Origin: JANQRV01 sp964533785
Lineage (GTDB): Bacteria > Bacteroidota > Bacteroidia > Chitinophagales > Saprospiraceae
DNA: 22,390 nt
Direction of reading: 5' to 3'
NCBI GenBank assembly: GCA_964533785.1
Contig: CAZHNG010000077.1
Location: 1-22,390, forward strand
Below, piece after piece: positions 8,061-17,619 of this stretch. The first letter of the stretch is position 1. Every line of letters starts with the position of its first letter. The notes below the pieces were generated by a model, which was not told where the DNA came from, did not search any database, and saw nothing but the letters and a program-made list of their open reading frames with translations. The translations under genes were made by a program, and so were the position numbers.

Positions 8061-9542
8061 CTATGCGTCTCCTAATCCTCTTGGTAGCCCCAGGGCTTCT
8101 ATGGTATGATCCAACCGTTCTTTCAATCCTAGATCCGCCAAAAACTGATTATCGAAAGTTTCATCCCGCCCGAGGGTATAGAGAATATGGTCTTTATCTT
8201 TTGGACCATAGAGCAAGACCAAATCAGTAAACATATTGTAAGCGGCCTTAGACTTTTTAACGCTGGTCACACTGTTATTCCGAAAATCACGGCTGCTAAT
8301 AGCGGCAAATTTCAGCATATCTCTTTTTATACCAAGGTTATCAATATAGCTGGTACCCGCCAAAACCTGACAACCGGCTGACCAGGTACCACTGGCCCCG
8401 TGCCCTGTCCAGTGGATATTAATCGTTTTATTGGGGTTGGGGTCGATGCCCTTCTTGATGTCTGCTTCGGTCAATTTATTGGTATTGTCTTTATCGCGGA
8501 AAACCAAAACACCCCGGTCGTAGGGATTGAGCCCCTGGTAGGATTCATTGCCGCTGGAATGCTTATGCCAGCCAAATTTGAATTTATGCTGCCCTTCCAC
8601 CAGGAAAGCTTCATCTTTCCGGTTGGCGTATTTCAAATTAGGATCCGTAGAACCGCCAAAAATAAAGACCATACCATTGAGGAGTAAGACAAAAATATCG
8701 TCATTTTTACGTCCCATCCCGCTGGTTTCCTCCTTTCTTCTGATACCGATCAGGTGAATATCTTCCGGGCTGTATTTCCAATCCGCTGATTTGAAAGTAT
8801 CTACCTTCTTCTCTGCCTCAGCATTCAGCTCGTCTACCATTTTATTGATGGTACTAACGATGAGGTCGGGTTGATTGAGGTAGTGTTCGCGGGCTTTGTT
8901 GAGTAGTTCCAAGGCCGTGGTGTATTCGAAACTTTGCTGCCCGCGTTTCCAGTTTTCGGCGGTTTTGCCCTGTTCCTGCCATTCTTTCATAACGGACCAG
9001 GTACCTTTACCCACAACGCCGTCCGGCCAAAAACCTTCCTTATCTTCGTAGATCCGTACGTATTCCTGGAACAATCTAACCCCAGCTAATGTACCATAGC
9101 CGAAGAATCCATCCGCCACGGCATCCGGAGGGAAAATACCGGCGTGGATTAGGAAAACTTGTAGTGCCTTCACTGGGTTGGCATCCGAATCCACGTGTTT
9201 CAAAGGCACCCAATCCAGGCTATCCCCATGTCTAAGCCTAGAGGCTTTGTGAATGTTTTCCGCAATTTTGATGTGGTATTGCTCGATCAGGGGATAGACT
9301 TTATTGAAATCGACAGCTTTATCGCAAATGCCGAGATAAAGAGTAGACTCCATCATCTCATCCGTAATATCAATGGCGGGAATGCCAGGTTGCTCGGGTT
9401 CTGGTTCTGGCACTTCTTCTTTTTCTGGTTCTAAAATTTCGGGGGGTGGTTGTACCTCTTCCGTCGTTGGTTTTTGTTTTTTTGCGGGCTTAATGCCTAA
9501 GAGGCTATAAATAAATTTAAGGATGAGTTGGATGAAATTCAT
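8061..9542 (-). CDS. Peptidoglycan-binding protein with L,D-transpeptidase-like domain, N-terminally anchored
   Basis: The protein has 493 residues. Residues 1-16 (MNFIQLILKFIYSLLG) form a short hydrophobic helix with no clear cleavage site. A Pro/Glu-rich linker (22-53) follows, which suggests a membrane-tethered protein held off the bilayer. Residues 125-185 resemble a PG_binding_1 domain (VKALQVFLIHAG, DGFFGYGT, then DGVVGKGTWSV). The C-terminal part has INIHWTGHG (H377) and WSAGCQVLAG (S388, G390, C391). This is the spacing of the YkuD L,D-transpeptidase signature H-x(10-14)-S-x-G-C, with Gln in place of the usual Ile after Cys. YkuD enzymes crosslink or cut peptidoglycan through the cysteine. 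I infer a cell-wall-directed enzyme or wall-binding sensor. It is the last gene of the cluster, 55 bp after the caspase-STAND gene. The domain call from 260 to 493 is by motif only. Confidence 0.75.
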   Translation of the reverse strand: MNFIQLILKFIYSLLGIKPAKKQKPTTEEVQPPPEILEPEKEEVPEPEPEQPGIPAIDITDEMMESTLYLGICDKAVDFNKVYPLIEQYHIKIAENIHKASRLRHGDSLDWVPLKHVDSDANPVKALQVFLIHAGIFPPDAVADGFFGYGTLAGVRLFQEYVRIYEDKEGFWPDGVVGKGTWSVMKEWQEQGKTAENWKRGQQSFEYTTALELLNKAREHYLNQPDLIVSTINKMVDELNAEAEKKVDTFKSADWKYSPEDIHLIGIRRKEETSGMGRKNDDIFVLLLNGMVFIFGGSTDPNLKYANRKDEAFLVEGQHKFKFGWHKHSSGNESYQGLNPYDRGVLVFRDKDNTNKLTEADIKKGIDPNPNKTINIHWTGHGASGTWSAGCQVLAGTSYIDNLGIKRDMLKFAAISSRDFRNNSVTSVKKSKAAYNMFTDLVLLYGPKDKDHILYTLGRDETFDNQFLADLGLKERLDHTIEALGLPRGLGDA

Positions 9543-9597
9543 GGTCCGTTGGTTTTTATTAAAGTTTTCTGATATTACTACATAAATATAGCTAAAA

Positions 9598-12500
9598 TCA
9601 AGCCATATGACGTCTTAAATCTTGCAGATAATGCTCATAGGTTTCGGATTTATGGAGTTCCCCCTTTTTTCGGGCAGCTTCAAAAAATGCTACTGCTTTT
9701 CGGAAATAATCCATTTTGACACTCTGAATATCACTTTGTTTCCCCTTTTGAGAAAAATACCTGGCAATGTTAAAAACATAATTTTCATTTAATCTTTCTA
9801 CAGCAGTTGTAGGTTTCCCGTTGGCATCCAGATAACCGGCTAATTCAAAATAGGGTTCTAATTGATACGCAATGATCTCATCGGGTGTAAGTGGCCCCAT
9901 CCATGGGTCTTTATTGGCATGTTCGACTAACAAATCAGAATCGTACCAGAATGCACGAGGTCTTCCATTTCGATCGGCAATAACCAACCACTTTTTTTCA
10001 TCTTCTACTAACTTACCCCAGGTACTGTTGATGATCTCAGGAAAATGCATTTTTCGTTCACCCGTTTGAACATCCCAGACTTTTAAAGTCAAAAAAAACT
10101 CATAGGTAAAGATCAATTTTCTATCTGGGGAAAAGTGCGCATAACTAAACCTTCCAGGTATAACAACCCTTGCATTCGGATCAATCCCCTCTTGTTCTGA
10201 AAATCCAAATACCTTTAGAGAGCCACCCCCTAGCCGGTGGGCTCCACCAGCGGCTAGGACATACTTTTCATCCTGACTAAATTGGACTACTCTACACCCC
10301 CATGCCATTCTAGGATTAATTCCCATTTCTGTAGCTGGGACATAAACATCACCCTCTCGTTTCCAAACTTTTAAAATATTGTCCATGTGCCAAGCAGCGA
10401 TCAATATTTGATCGTTCTTTGAAATGGCGACATGATTAATGCCTTTTAAACCGGTAGTAATTTCTTGAATAGGTTCTGGTTCCGACGATGTTCTATCCCA
10501 AATCTTAATCTTCCCGCTTTTATCCCCAGATAAAAACCGTAGCCCATCATTGAAGAAGGCAAGAAACTGCACCCTTTCCCCATTGTTATAAACTTTTGGC
10601 TGATTCATGTTCTTACCTGTCAGCTCAATTTCATCAAAATTTTCCCACCACCTAGCTTCAATTTTAAATTCCAGATCCTTTGAAGAGGCTAAATTACGAT
10701 CTGATCCTCCCGTCAAATATTTATTCCCTCGTTCTAAATAATAATCGTAAGGAGGCGCTAAGTCGACATTTTTCCGGTAATTCATATGCCAAACTGTAAC
10801 CGAACTACCGACTACTGCGGCCAAAAATGTTCCTCCCCTCGCAAAGGCTAATTTACTGGGATGCCCATTATCCAAAGTCAATTCATAAATCAATTTTCCC
10901 TTGGTTTTTGTATCCGCATCAAATTCGTATACATAAACCACATTTTCAACCGTAAGCGCTAAGTATCTCTGACCCGACGATACAACACAATCCCGGATAT
11001 AAAAATCCGGGGAATCATTCACACTGGCTAGTAATTGATGTTCAACCGTAGCAGCACCATCAATTTTCCAACGCCATAGTTCACGACCCCATGCTCCAGA
11101 AATTGCATAATTATTGTCCAGAAAAGCAGCCGAAAATATTTCTTGATTAGGTTCATGCCGCCCCTTGAAGGTAATTTCATCAGCAAGCCTATTGTCTTTT
11201 ATTTGCCACATCTTGACTTGCCCATTCGTATTACCCATCACCAACTTTTGGCTATCCGGAGAAAAATTGAGCGTTGTAATTTTATGTTGGCTAACTGAAA
11301 TTGAGGTAAATGGAACTTCACCGGTGCCGAAAATATCATTGTTGATAGACCACAAGATGATTTGACCATTGTTGCTGCCAGAGGCTATGTATTTACCATT
11401 TGGAGCAATGGCCAATGATTCAATTTCACTATTGTGCCCTTTGAGTGTGCGTATGTCCTCCCAGCCGTTTTCATTTTCACGCCATATTTTTACTGTCCTG
11501 TCGTGAGAAACAGAAACCAAAACGTCTTTCCTTTGCGGCCAGAAACCGATGTCATTGATAAACCGGGTATGTCCAGCTAAACGGCCGATAGCAGCGCTCG
11601 TTTCTACATCCCACAGCCGGATCATATTATCAGCGCCTGAAGAAGAAAGCAGCATTCCATCATCCGAAAAGGCAAGGCCCCCGATATTTACCTCATGTTC
11701 ATCCAAGGAATAATGAGGTGGTTCAGAAGAAAGATATTGGTACCTGATCAGTTGCTCTTTTACGTAAAAGTTTCCTGGGTCGATAGCCTGGGCAATTTCG
11801 GCCAAACGAAAAGCGGTTTTGCGGTTGCTACTCGTAGTAGCTTTCGCTGCTAATTCATTGGCACGAGCTTCATCGCGTTCTTTCTTCAGCTGGATTAAGT
11901 CATTGATCTTTTTTTCCCAGCTTTGTTGGATAAAATGCGCTTCTTCCTGATTCAACCAATGGTCTCCTTCGTTGAGCAACTTCCGGAGCAAGGCACTGGA
12001 TGTTCCGCTTAAGATGAAATTATTAAGGCTGAAAAGGTTGGATCTAAAATTCAGGTCTGGTACGACCGTAGCAGCAAGCTCAAAGTTGTCTTCCAGTATC
12101 TTGTTGATTACCTCCAAAAGTTTAGGATTATTATCCCAATATTCGGAAAAGTTATTCATACTATCATTCTCCGCTCTGGCCTGAATGGATGCGGCCGTCT
12201 CTTGTCTTACCTGATTGCTGTTTTCCCTACTTACCTTTTCTAATTGAAAAACTTTACTGTATTGCACTGCCTGCCACAAGTCCAATTGAAGGACCAGGTT
12301 TTCTTTACCAAAATCTTTGATCCACTGCTGGTAAGTAGGCCAATTATTGATCAAGGAGTCATGCGCCAATTCAATATACCGTGCCCCATTGATGTCTCTT
12401 CCTCTTACCAGCAAATAATTTTCCTCTAGAATGGCTAATACTTTTTTTACAAGTTTATCGTCTTCATCTTTTCTAAAATCCAATTCATTTAAGCTGTTCA

Positions 12501-14643
12501 AAAGGCTTTTTCCTCCCAACAATAGCCGCCGACTGGTGTATTGACCTTCGTTGATGCGCACCAGTCGGAGTAAAATTTTACGCATGGTCTCTTGTTCGGG
12601 GCTGATGTCGTCGTTTTTATTGCTAAAGGAATTGTAAATCTCGTTTGCCTTTTGGCGTAAAGCCCCGGTAACACCTCCAATTCGATTATAATCGGCCCGT
12701 TTAAATTGTCCATCTCTTTCGTGGGCTAGTTCGTAAAACTGTTGCATGGTGAAAGACAACATGGGCAAAGCACCGGGAGCATAGTTGACTTCTTCCAAAA
12801 TCGTATCCACCAGGTTTTCCTCGAAATGGAAAGATCGCATCATGGCGGGCCCTTCGAGCATATCCCGCAATCCGTCCAAATCCATTTGAGGAAGCCGGTA
12901 CAAAAATTGATACATTAAGTTCTTGTTCCAGAAGGCTTTACCAAAATCAGAGGCTTCCAATTGCCATTCAAAATCAGAACGAATCGTAATAACAATTCTA
13001 AATTCTGGTTGGAATTTCACCTTGTTGTAAGCTCCCTTGACTCTTTCTGAAAGCAAGCGTTTTTCTTCGGCAGTTAATGAAAGCCCTTCCCGCAATTGCT
13101 TTTGTAGCTGCTGCCATTCCCTGATATCAGCCTCCACCCGTTGATTGCGATTACTCAGTTCCTGGACAAGTTCAACGAGTTTTGATTCGAACTTTTCCCT
13201 TTCCGTTTCATCTTCGCACTCCACAAAATACTCCTCATACTGATCGATCAGCAATAGGCGTTTATTGGACGTACTGGGCTGTTCCAATAGCCCTTTCAAC
13301 CCCGTCCAATAACTGATTTGCTCCTCACCACCCCCTGATTTAGCGATCTTCTTGGTAACTTTAGGACCAGAATAGGGCTGACTACCGGGGCGTAATACCA
13401 ATAATTCGTATCCGTACAAGTCGGCCAACCGAGGGTACAAGCCCGCTTTGACCACCGACGATTTACCGACTGCTGAAGGCCCCGTTACCACCAAAACCGT
13501 AGTATCGATAATTTTTTGGGCTAATTCTTCGATAACGGTATCACGCCCGAAAAACAACGAACGATCCGTGGGTTCGTAAGGAACCAATCCCCGGTAAGAA
13601 TTGCGGTTATCCTCGAGGGGAAATCTCACCTCTTCATTTAATGGGATGAATAAAAATTCTCCTTGCTGGTGTTCTTTCATCGGAAAAAGGCCCGGGTGCT
13701 GGACCTTACCTTCCTGGGTTGTCATCCGTTCTACTTTATCCAATACATAGAGCCATATTTCACTGGCGGTGATCAATCCGTCTCCTTCTTTACCGTGGTT
13801 TATGGAAATCGGAACATCGGCACTTCCTTCGAGGGCTTCGATGAGGGTTTGTGCAAATGGGGAATGATCTCGGATCCCAGAAAGCTTAACAGAATCGGCT
13901 GCCGTTTCGTCCGGTCCCGAAGAGACCAACACCTGCCAGGCTTTCTCTTTTACGAAAAAGTTAAACCGCCTTTCGTACATCGGTACTAACATCGGTTGAC
14001 GAGTGAAACGACTGCCGGCAAAACGAAATTTACCCGCAAAACAACAATCCAATATCAACAAGGTATGATGACAATCTAAACCTACCAAAGCATCGTACAA
14101 TTCCTGCATAGGAACGAGCGTATCGTTGTCAACCAAACGATTTTCTGCGTCGGAAGGTGTCAAATAACCGGTCGGGCCATCACTTATTTCACCGGGGATG
14201 CCGTGTCCCGCAAAGTAGAAAAGCACCGCATCTTTCCCCCCTTCGATCATACAGGTTCTCTCTTTCCAGGGAATCCTTTCAACGTGATCACCAACCTCTT
14301 GCTCTTCCTCCGTATTCACTTCGGCTTCAGGCTTCGATTCTATCCAATTGATTTTGTCCTGTAAATCAATCGCTTCATTAAATGGAATAATGGGAGGACG
14401 GTCGGGATCCTTCATCCAATCAAAGAGCGTCCGAATTTCGGCGCCATTCACATCGGTTAGCAGCAACACATCGTCAAACCCCTGCACTACTTTAAGCCGC
14501 ATGGCAATTTGTTCGGCATCCCGCGTCGCATTTCTCAAATTGGCATCCAGCTTGGGATAGGAATCAATACCGATAACAAAAGCGTAGCGTTTGCTGTAGT
14601 TAGCCAGGATCTCCTCCCTGGTTTTGGTGATAAAGTTGGCCAT
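9598..14643 (-). CDS. Caspase (C14)-nSTAND NTPase-WD40 fusion protein
   Basis: The protein has 1681 residues, is cytosolic and has no membrane segment. A caspase-like protease occupies about 18-335: YFAGHG gives H147 and LDCCFAG gives the catalytic C201. A STAND-type NTPase follows at about 360-780, with FFGRD (364-368), Walker A GPSAVGKSS (388-396), Walker B LLLIDQYEE (463-471), IRSDFEW (554-560) and the ELAHDSL motif (758-764). Residues 780-970 are helical, including a charged coiled-coil-like stretch near 905-935. WD40 repeats start near 980, with WD-like ends at 1010, 1053, 1097, 1145, 1284, 1381, 1426 and 1522; later blades are degenerate, and two propellers are possible. A helical tail covers 1600-1681. 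In STAND proteins ligand sensing by the repeats drives NTP-dependent oligomerisation and activates the effector, here a protease. Trigger and substrate are unknown. Confidence 0.93.
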   Translation of the reverse strand: MANFITKTREEILANYSKRYAFVIGIDSYPKLDANLRNATRDAEQIAMRLKVVQGFDDVLLLTDVNGAEIRTLFDWMKDPDRPPIIPFNEAIDLQDKINWIESKPEAEVNTEEEQEVGDHVERIPWKERTCMIEGGKDAVLFYFAGHGIPGEISDGPTGYLTPSDAENRLVDNDTLVPMQELYDALVGLDCHHTLLILDCCFAGKFRFAGSRFTRQPMLVPMYERRFNFFVKEKAWQVLVSSGPDETAADSVKLSGIRDHSPFAQTLIEALEGSADVPISINHGKEGDGLITASEIWLYVLDKVERMTTQEGKVQHPGLFPMKEHQQGEFLFIPLNEEVRFPLEDNRNSYRGLVPYEPTDRSLFFGRDTVIEELAQKIIDTTVLVVTGPSAVGKSSVVKAGLYPRLADLYGYELLVLRPGSQPYSGPKVTKKIAKSGGGEEQISYWTGLKGLLEQPSTSNKRLLLIDQYEEYFVECEDETEREKFESKLVELVQELSNRNQRVEADIREWQQLQKQLREGLSLTAEEKRLLSERVKGAYNKVKFQPEFRIVITIRSDFEWQLEASDFGKAFWNKNLMYQFLYRLPQMDLDGLRDMLEGPAMMRSFHFEENLVDTILEEVNYAPGALPMLSFTMQQFYELAHERDGQFKRADYNRIGGVTGALRQKANEIYNSFSNKNDDISPEQETMRKILLRLVRINEGQYTSRRLLLGGKSLLNSLNELDFRKDEDDKLVKKVLAILEENYLLVRGRDINGARYIELAHDSLINNWPTYQQWIKDFGKENLVLQLDLWQAVQYSKVFQLEKVSRENSNQVRQETAASIQARAENDSMNNFSEYWDNNPKLLEVINKILEDNFELAATVVPDLNFRSNLFSLNNFILSGTSSALLRKLLNEGDHWLNQEEAHFIQQSWEKKINDLIQLKKERDEARANELAAKATTSSNRKTAFRLAEIAQAIDPGNFYVKEQLIRYQYLSSEPPHYSLDEHEVNIGGLAFSDDGMLLSSSGADNMIRLWDVETSAAIGRLAGHTRFINDIGFWPQRKDVLVSVSHDRTVKIWRENENGWEDIRTLKGHNSEIESLAIAPNGKYIASGSNNGQIILWSINNDIFGTGEVPFTSISVSQHKITTLNFSPDSQKLVMGNTNGQVKMWQIKDNRLADEITFKGRHEPNQEIFSAAFLDNNYAISGAWGRELWRWKIDGAATVEHQLLASVNDSPDFYIRDCVVSSGQRYLALTVENVVYVYEFDADTKTKGKLIYELTLDNGHPSKLAFARGGTFLAAVVGSSVTVWHMNYRKNVDLAPPYDYYLERGNKYLTGGSDRNLASSKDLEFKIEARWWENFDEIELTGKNMNQPKVYNNGERVQFLAFFNDGLRFLSGDKSGKIKIWDRTSSEPEPIQEITTGLKGINHVAISKNDQILIAAWHMDNILKVWKREGDVYVPATEMGINPRMAWGCRVVQFSQDEKYVLAAGGAHRLGGGSLKVFGFSEQEGIDPNARVVIPGRFSYAHFSPDRKLIFTYEFFLTLKVWDVQTGERKMHFPEIINSTWGKLVEDEKKWLVIADRNGRPRAFWYDSDLLVEHANKDPWMGPLTPDEIIAYQLEPYFELAGYLDANGKPTTAVERLNENYVFNIARYFSQKGKQSDIQSVKMDYFRKAVAFFEAARKKGELHKSETYEHYLQDLRRHMA

Positions 14644-14684
14644 GGATAAACGGGTTATACGAGTTAAACGGGGTCACGAGTTGG

Positions 14685-14727
14685 GCGGGTTGCGAGTTAG
14701 GTTACGCGTCAACAATTCGCAACCCGC
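14685..14727. repeat. 14-bp inverted repeat between the two caspase genes
   Basis: GCGGGTTGCGAGTT (14685-14698) pairs with AATTCGCAACCCGC (14714-14727) at 13 of 14 positions, the odd one a G-T pair, around a 15-base loop. It starts 7 bases after the stop of the upstream caspase gene. No T-run follows on the minus strand, so it is not a standard terminator. It could act as an mRNA stability or attenuation hairpin. The adjoining stretch 14660-14700 repeats CGAGTT about every 17-20 bases, which suggests a degenerate tandem or dispersed element. Confidence 0.65.
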
Positions 14728-14733
14728 AACGCC

Positions 14734-16848
14734 TTAATCCGCCCGTACGATTTTCACTTTTTTGGTAATAGCGCACCAATCGCCAAAGCCTTTTTGGGGG
14801 TCTTGAGATTGGCGGCGTCCAAACCGGTCTCCGAAAGTTTGTAATAATTGGTGGTAATCCAATTCACTTGTCGTTACCAGCAGTTTGAAGTAATAGGTAA
14901 ATTCGTCGTTCCCTTGTGCAATACCGATAACATTCAGTTCATTATCTTTATAATCGACCACTGCAGAAGGTACGCCTTCCGGTATGATCTTTTCACCGGA
15001 TACGATATCAATGGTATAATCCTGATCCAGGTACAACAGGTAGAAATACAACTTCTGGGTATCGTGATCTTCCCGGTTAACGACGACGTTTAAATTGTAA
15101 TTATAAGGTCGGTCACCCGGGAAAAAAGGACGCCTTTGATCCTGTAAATCATTTTCTGCTGACGCTTCAATGGTCAATTCCTCGTCCCTGGCAATTCCCC
15201 ATGACTTATTACGACCTTTTACATTGACGTGCAACTGTATTTTATCCATAAGCCTGCGACCTTCATCCAGTTCTACATTTGCCTGATTGAGCAAAGGTGT
15301 TCGGTCTTTGGTTAACTCTACGGTCCGGTGCCAATCGACGATACTGCGAATATCCTGCAGTAGGTGGCCCCGGTTGTTGATCGTATTGTCATAATGATTG
15401 ATAGCCCGATGCCCCAAGCCCAGATCGTGCAGAACATACCGGCCATTTTCTACTGTTACTTCCATCAGTGGAGATTCCCCTCCTTCGTTGTTCCTGATGA
15501 CCTGAATATTTTTCGAACGTTCTTTATCTGACCAAGCCTCTACCACTGCCTGAGCCATTGATTCATCTGCTTCGGGAACATTCAGCCAAACAAATTCCGC
15601 CGGAGCTGGCATATGGTTAATGATCCCGTAGAAGGGGCCGGTACCAAAATTAGTCAATCGGCTTCCCCCTTGAAAAACAAGAGAACTCATATGGGGGCCG
15701 ACACCAGTGATCATCGCCTGGGCTACCTCTTCGTTATTAGCAAAGGCGAATACTTTCACCATGATCGGATTACTGGGATCCAAGGTTTGTGGGAGGTGAT
15801 GAATAGCACCGCATTTGATCACATCCACCCCTCCTTCGATTGTCACTTCGTACCGGTCGGGATCACCGTCCGGACGGCCATCTAAGAACAAACTATAAGC
15901 TCCCAGCCCACCGATAACATCGAACTGAGGGGTCTGCTCGTGCTTTTTCGGTTTCAGTCTAACGTTATGGCGCGTTCGGGTATTCAAATCGGCGTAGTTG
16001 ATGTGGCCGTCTGCCGCGTCTAGCTCTTCCAATAGGCTGAGTGTAAATACACCTCCCTGGAGGGTATCACCGGCCAACTGCAAATTATTACAGGCGGTGA
16101 TGTTGATGTGCGGCGGCGGTCCGACGTATTCATCTCCTTCCGCATAACCAAAATAGGAATCTAAGGAGCGGGCATCATGTCTTCTCGGTAGCTCTACGCT
16201 ACGAACCAGATCCTCTCCTTCTTCACCCAAAATACCTTCCCGGGTACCACTACCGCTGTGGCAGGTATCGAGCGTCACCAGGATGTGGGGCAATCCATTT
16301 TCTCCTTCGGCTATTACGCTTAACAGTCGGGCGATCTCTTTATCAGCGAGCAGATTTCTTAACGTACCACTGTCATTGACGTAGTCGTGGCACAGGAAGC
16401 ACTGGTCCTTACCGTTTTCGAGGCGGGCAAAGACTTCTGCAGTGGTCGCTTCCGCTCCGTGGCCGCTGAAGTGAAACCAGACTTTGTCATTCGCTCCGGC
16501 ATCTCTCAGAAAGTTCTGGAAATGGGTAATGACATTATCGTAAGTAGCCCCCTGATCCCAGAGTTTAAAAATATTGAGACTCTCGTAGCCTTCGAAATGC
16601 TCCAGATCATAAGTAGTTTGCAACAAATGATCGCCGGAGGTCACTAAGGTTTCCTTTTCCGGCTCTTCGACGTGGTAGCGCCATTTGAGGTAGGCTTCTA
16701 CTTCTTCGATGTCTTTTACGCAACCTCTTAGATCGGAGAGGTTGAGGTAGTCATTGATACCGACGAGGAAGGCGTAGATTTTGCTGTCTCCTGGACGGTC
16801 TGTTCCATCTGATGGTGGTGGTGGTGGCGGTGGTGATGGTTTTGGCAT
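14734..16848 (-). CDS. Caspase-family (C14) protease with large uncharacterised C-terminal region
   Basis: The protein has 704 residues and no signal peptide or membrane segment. A Pro-rich N-terminus (residues 2-12, seven consecutive prolines) precedes the caspase domain at about 22-325. The dyad is visible in HFSGHG (H130) and LDTCHSGS (C196). Later caspase-fold elements are also present: ITACNN (250-255), GGVFTLSLLEEL (265-276) and EQTPQFDVIGG (304-314). Bacterial caspase homologues usually cut after basic residues, and specificity here is not readable. Residues 330-704 match nothing I recognise: a beta-rich, charged region with no obvious repeats. There is no NTPase or WD40 part, unlike the next gene, so this could be an executor activated by the STAND caspase. 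It starts 27 bp after the response-regulator stop. The next gene begins 90 bp downstream. Confidence 0.92.
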   Translation of the reverse strand: MPKPSPPPPPPPSDGTDRPGDSKIYAFLVGINDYLNLSDLRGCVKDIEEVEAYLKWRYHVEEPEKETLVTSGDHLLQTTYDLEHFEGYESLNIFKLWDQGATYDNVITHFQNFLRDAGANDKVWFHFSGHGAEATTAEVFARLENGKDQCFLCHDYVNDSGTLRNLLADKEIARLLSVIAEGENGLPHILVTLDTCHSGSGTREGILGEEGEDLVRSVELPRRHDARSLDSYFGYAEGDEYVGPPPHINITACNNLQLAGDTLQGGVFTLSLLEELDAADGHINYADLNTRTRHNVRLKPKKHEQTPQFDVIGGLGAYSLFLDGRPDGDPDRYEVTIEGGVDVIKCGAIHHLPQTLDPSNPIMVKVFAFANNEEVAQAMITGVGPHMSSLVFQGGSRLTNFGTGPFYGIINHMPAPAEFVWLNVPEADESMAQAVVEAWSDKERSKNIQVIRNNEGGESPLMEVTVENGRYVLHDLGLGHRAINHYDNTINNRGHLLQDIRSIVDWHRTVELTKDRTPLLNQANVELDEGRRLMDKIQLHVNVKGRNKSWGIARDEELTIEASAENDLQDQRRPFFPGDRPYNYNLNVVVNREDHDTQKLYFYLLYLDQDYTIDIVSGEKIIPEGVPSAVVDYKDNELNVIGIAQGNDEFTYYFKLLVTTSELDYHQLLQTFGDRFGRRQSQDPQKGFGDWCAITKKVKIVRAD
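16813..16833 (-). repeat. Triplet microsatellite encoding the proline run of the caspase protein
   Basis: Seven consecutive proline codons (six CCA and one CCG) encode residues 6-12 of the 704-residue caspase. Being a trinucleotide tract, slippage would change the proline count without a frameshift. Confidence 0.8.
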
Positions 16849-16875
16849 GGTTACTTGAGTTAATAGGTTTTTTTA

Positions 16876-17619
16876 TCAAATGCTTATGTTCCAATTCTCC
16901 AATTTCTTTAAAAAATTATCCTTACGACGACGGGAAATGCTAATAGCTTTTCCGTTGCTCATGATAACGTATCCCCCTTCATTACGGATGTATTCTTTCA
17001 AATGCCGGAAATTGATCAAATAGGAGTGGTGCACCCGGCAGAACTTGTACTCTTCCAGGTGTTCTTCCAGCCAGCCCAAAGAACGGGTCAACCTGATCTC
17101 CTTTTTCCCATTTAGATAAATCACCGCAACATTATCATTAGCTTCTGCGTAGATGACCTCGTCCAAATCGATAAATTGTTGTCCGGTAGCAATCGGAAAA
17201 CCAACTTTCACCGGATCTGGCTGAGCAATACTCGTCGAAGCTTGGGGTTGTTGCCGTAGCTTCAACCGCACCTTAGCTACCGCATCCATTAATTCATCCT
17301 CGTCTACTGGTTTCAGCAAATAATCCACCGCGCTTTTTTTGATGGCCTGGATGGCGTATTCGTCGTAGCTGGTGGTAAAAATAATCTCGAAAGAGGGATG
17401 TTTGATAGCGTCCAGTACTTCGAAACCCGTCATATCGCCCAGCATAATGTCCAAAAAAAGGACATCCGGAAGATGACGCCGAATACTTTGTATCGCTTCT
17501 TTTCCGTTGGTACACTCCGCCACAATCTCTATCTCCGGACAATTGTTTTGCAATTTCCAACGGAGATTTTCCATACCCGAAGGTTCATCTTCCACTAAAA
17601 TGGCCCGTATGCTTTTCAT
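16876..17619 (-). CDS. LytTR-family response regulator
   Basis: The protein has 247 residues. A receiver domain covers 1-122, with acidic pocket E10/D11, phosphoacceptor D57 in LFLDIML, the conserved Thr in FTTSYDE and Lys in LLKPVDE. A short Gln/Pro/Ser-rich linker leads to a LytTR DNA-binding domain (about 145-245) with IYAEANDNVAVIY, the basic LTRSLGWLEE segment, and FCRVHHSYLIN. LytTR regulators bind direct repeats in promoters when phosphorylated. Its start overlaps the kinase gene by 35 bp, and it is followed after 27 bp by the caspase gene. This points to control, and possibly autoregulation, of the whole unit. The target sites are not identifiable by eye. Confidence 0.95.
   Translation of the reverse strand: MKSIRAILVEDEPSGMENLRWKLQNNCPEIEIVAECTNGKEAIQSIRRHLPDVLFLDIMLGDMTGFEVLDAIKHPSFEIIFTTSYDEYAIQAIKKSAVDYLLKPVDEDELMDAVAKVRLKLRQQPQASTSIAQPDPVKVGFPIATGQQFIDLDEVIYAEANDNVAVIYLNGKKEIRLTRSLGWLEEHLEEYKFCRVHHSYLINFRHLKEYIRNEGGYVIMSNGKAISISRRRKDNFLKKLENWNISI

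Noticed and set aside
13663..13989. 108-residue plus-strand ORF opposite the caspase-STAND gene
   Set aside because: It lies wholly antisense to the conserved caspase domain and has no start signal or recognisable motif; an antisense shadow.
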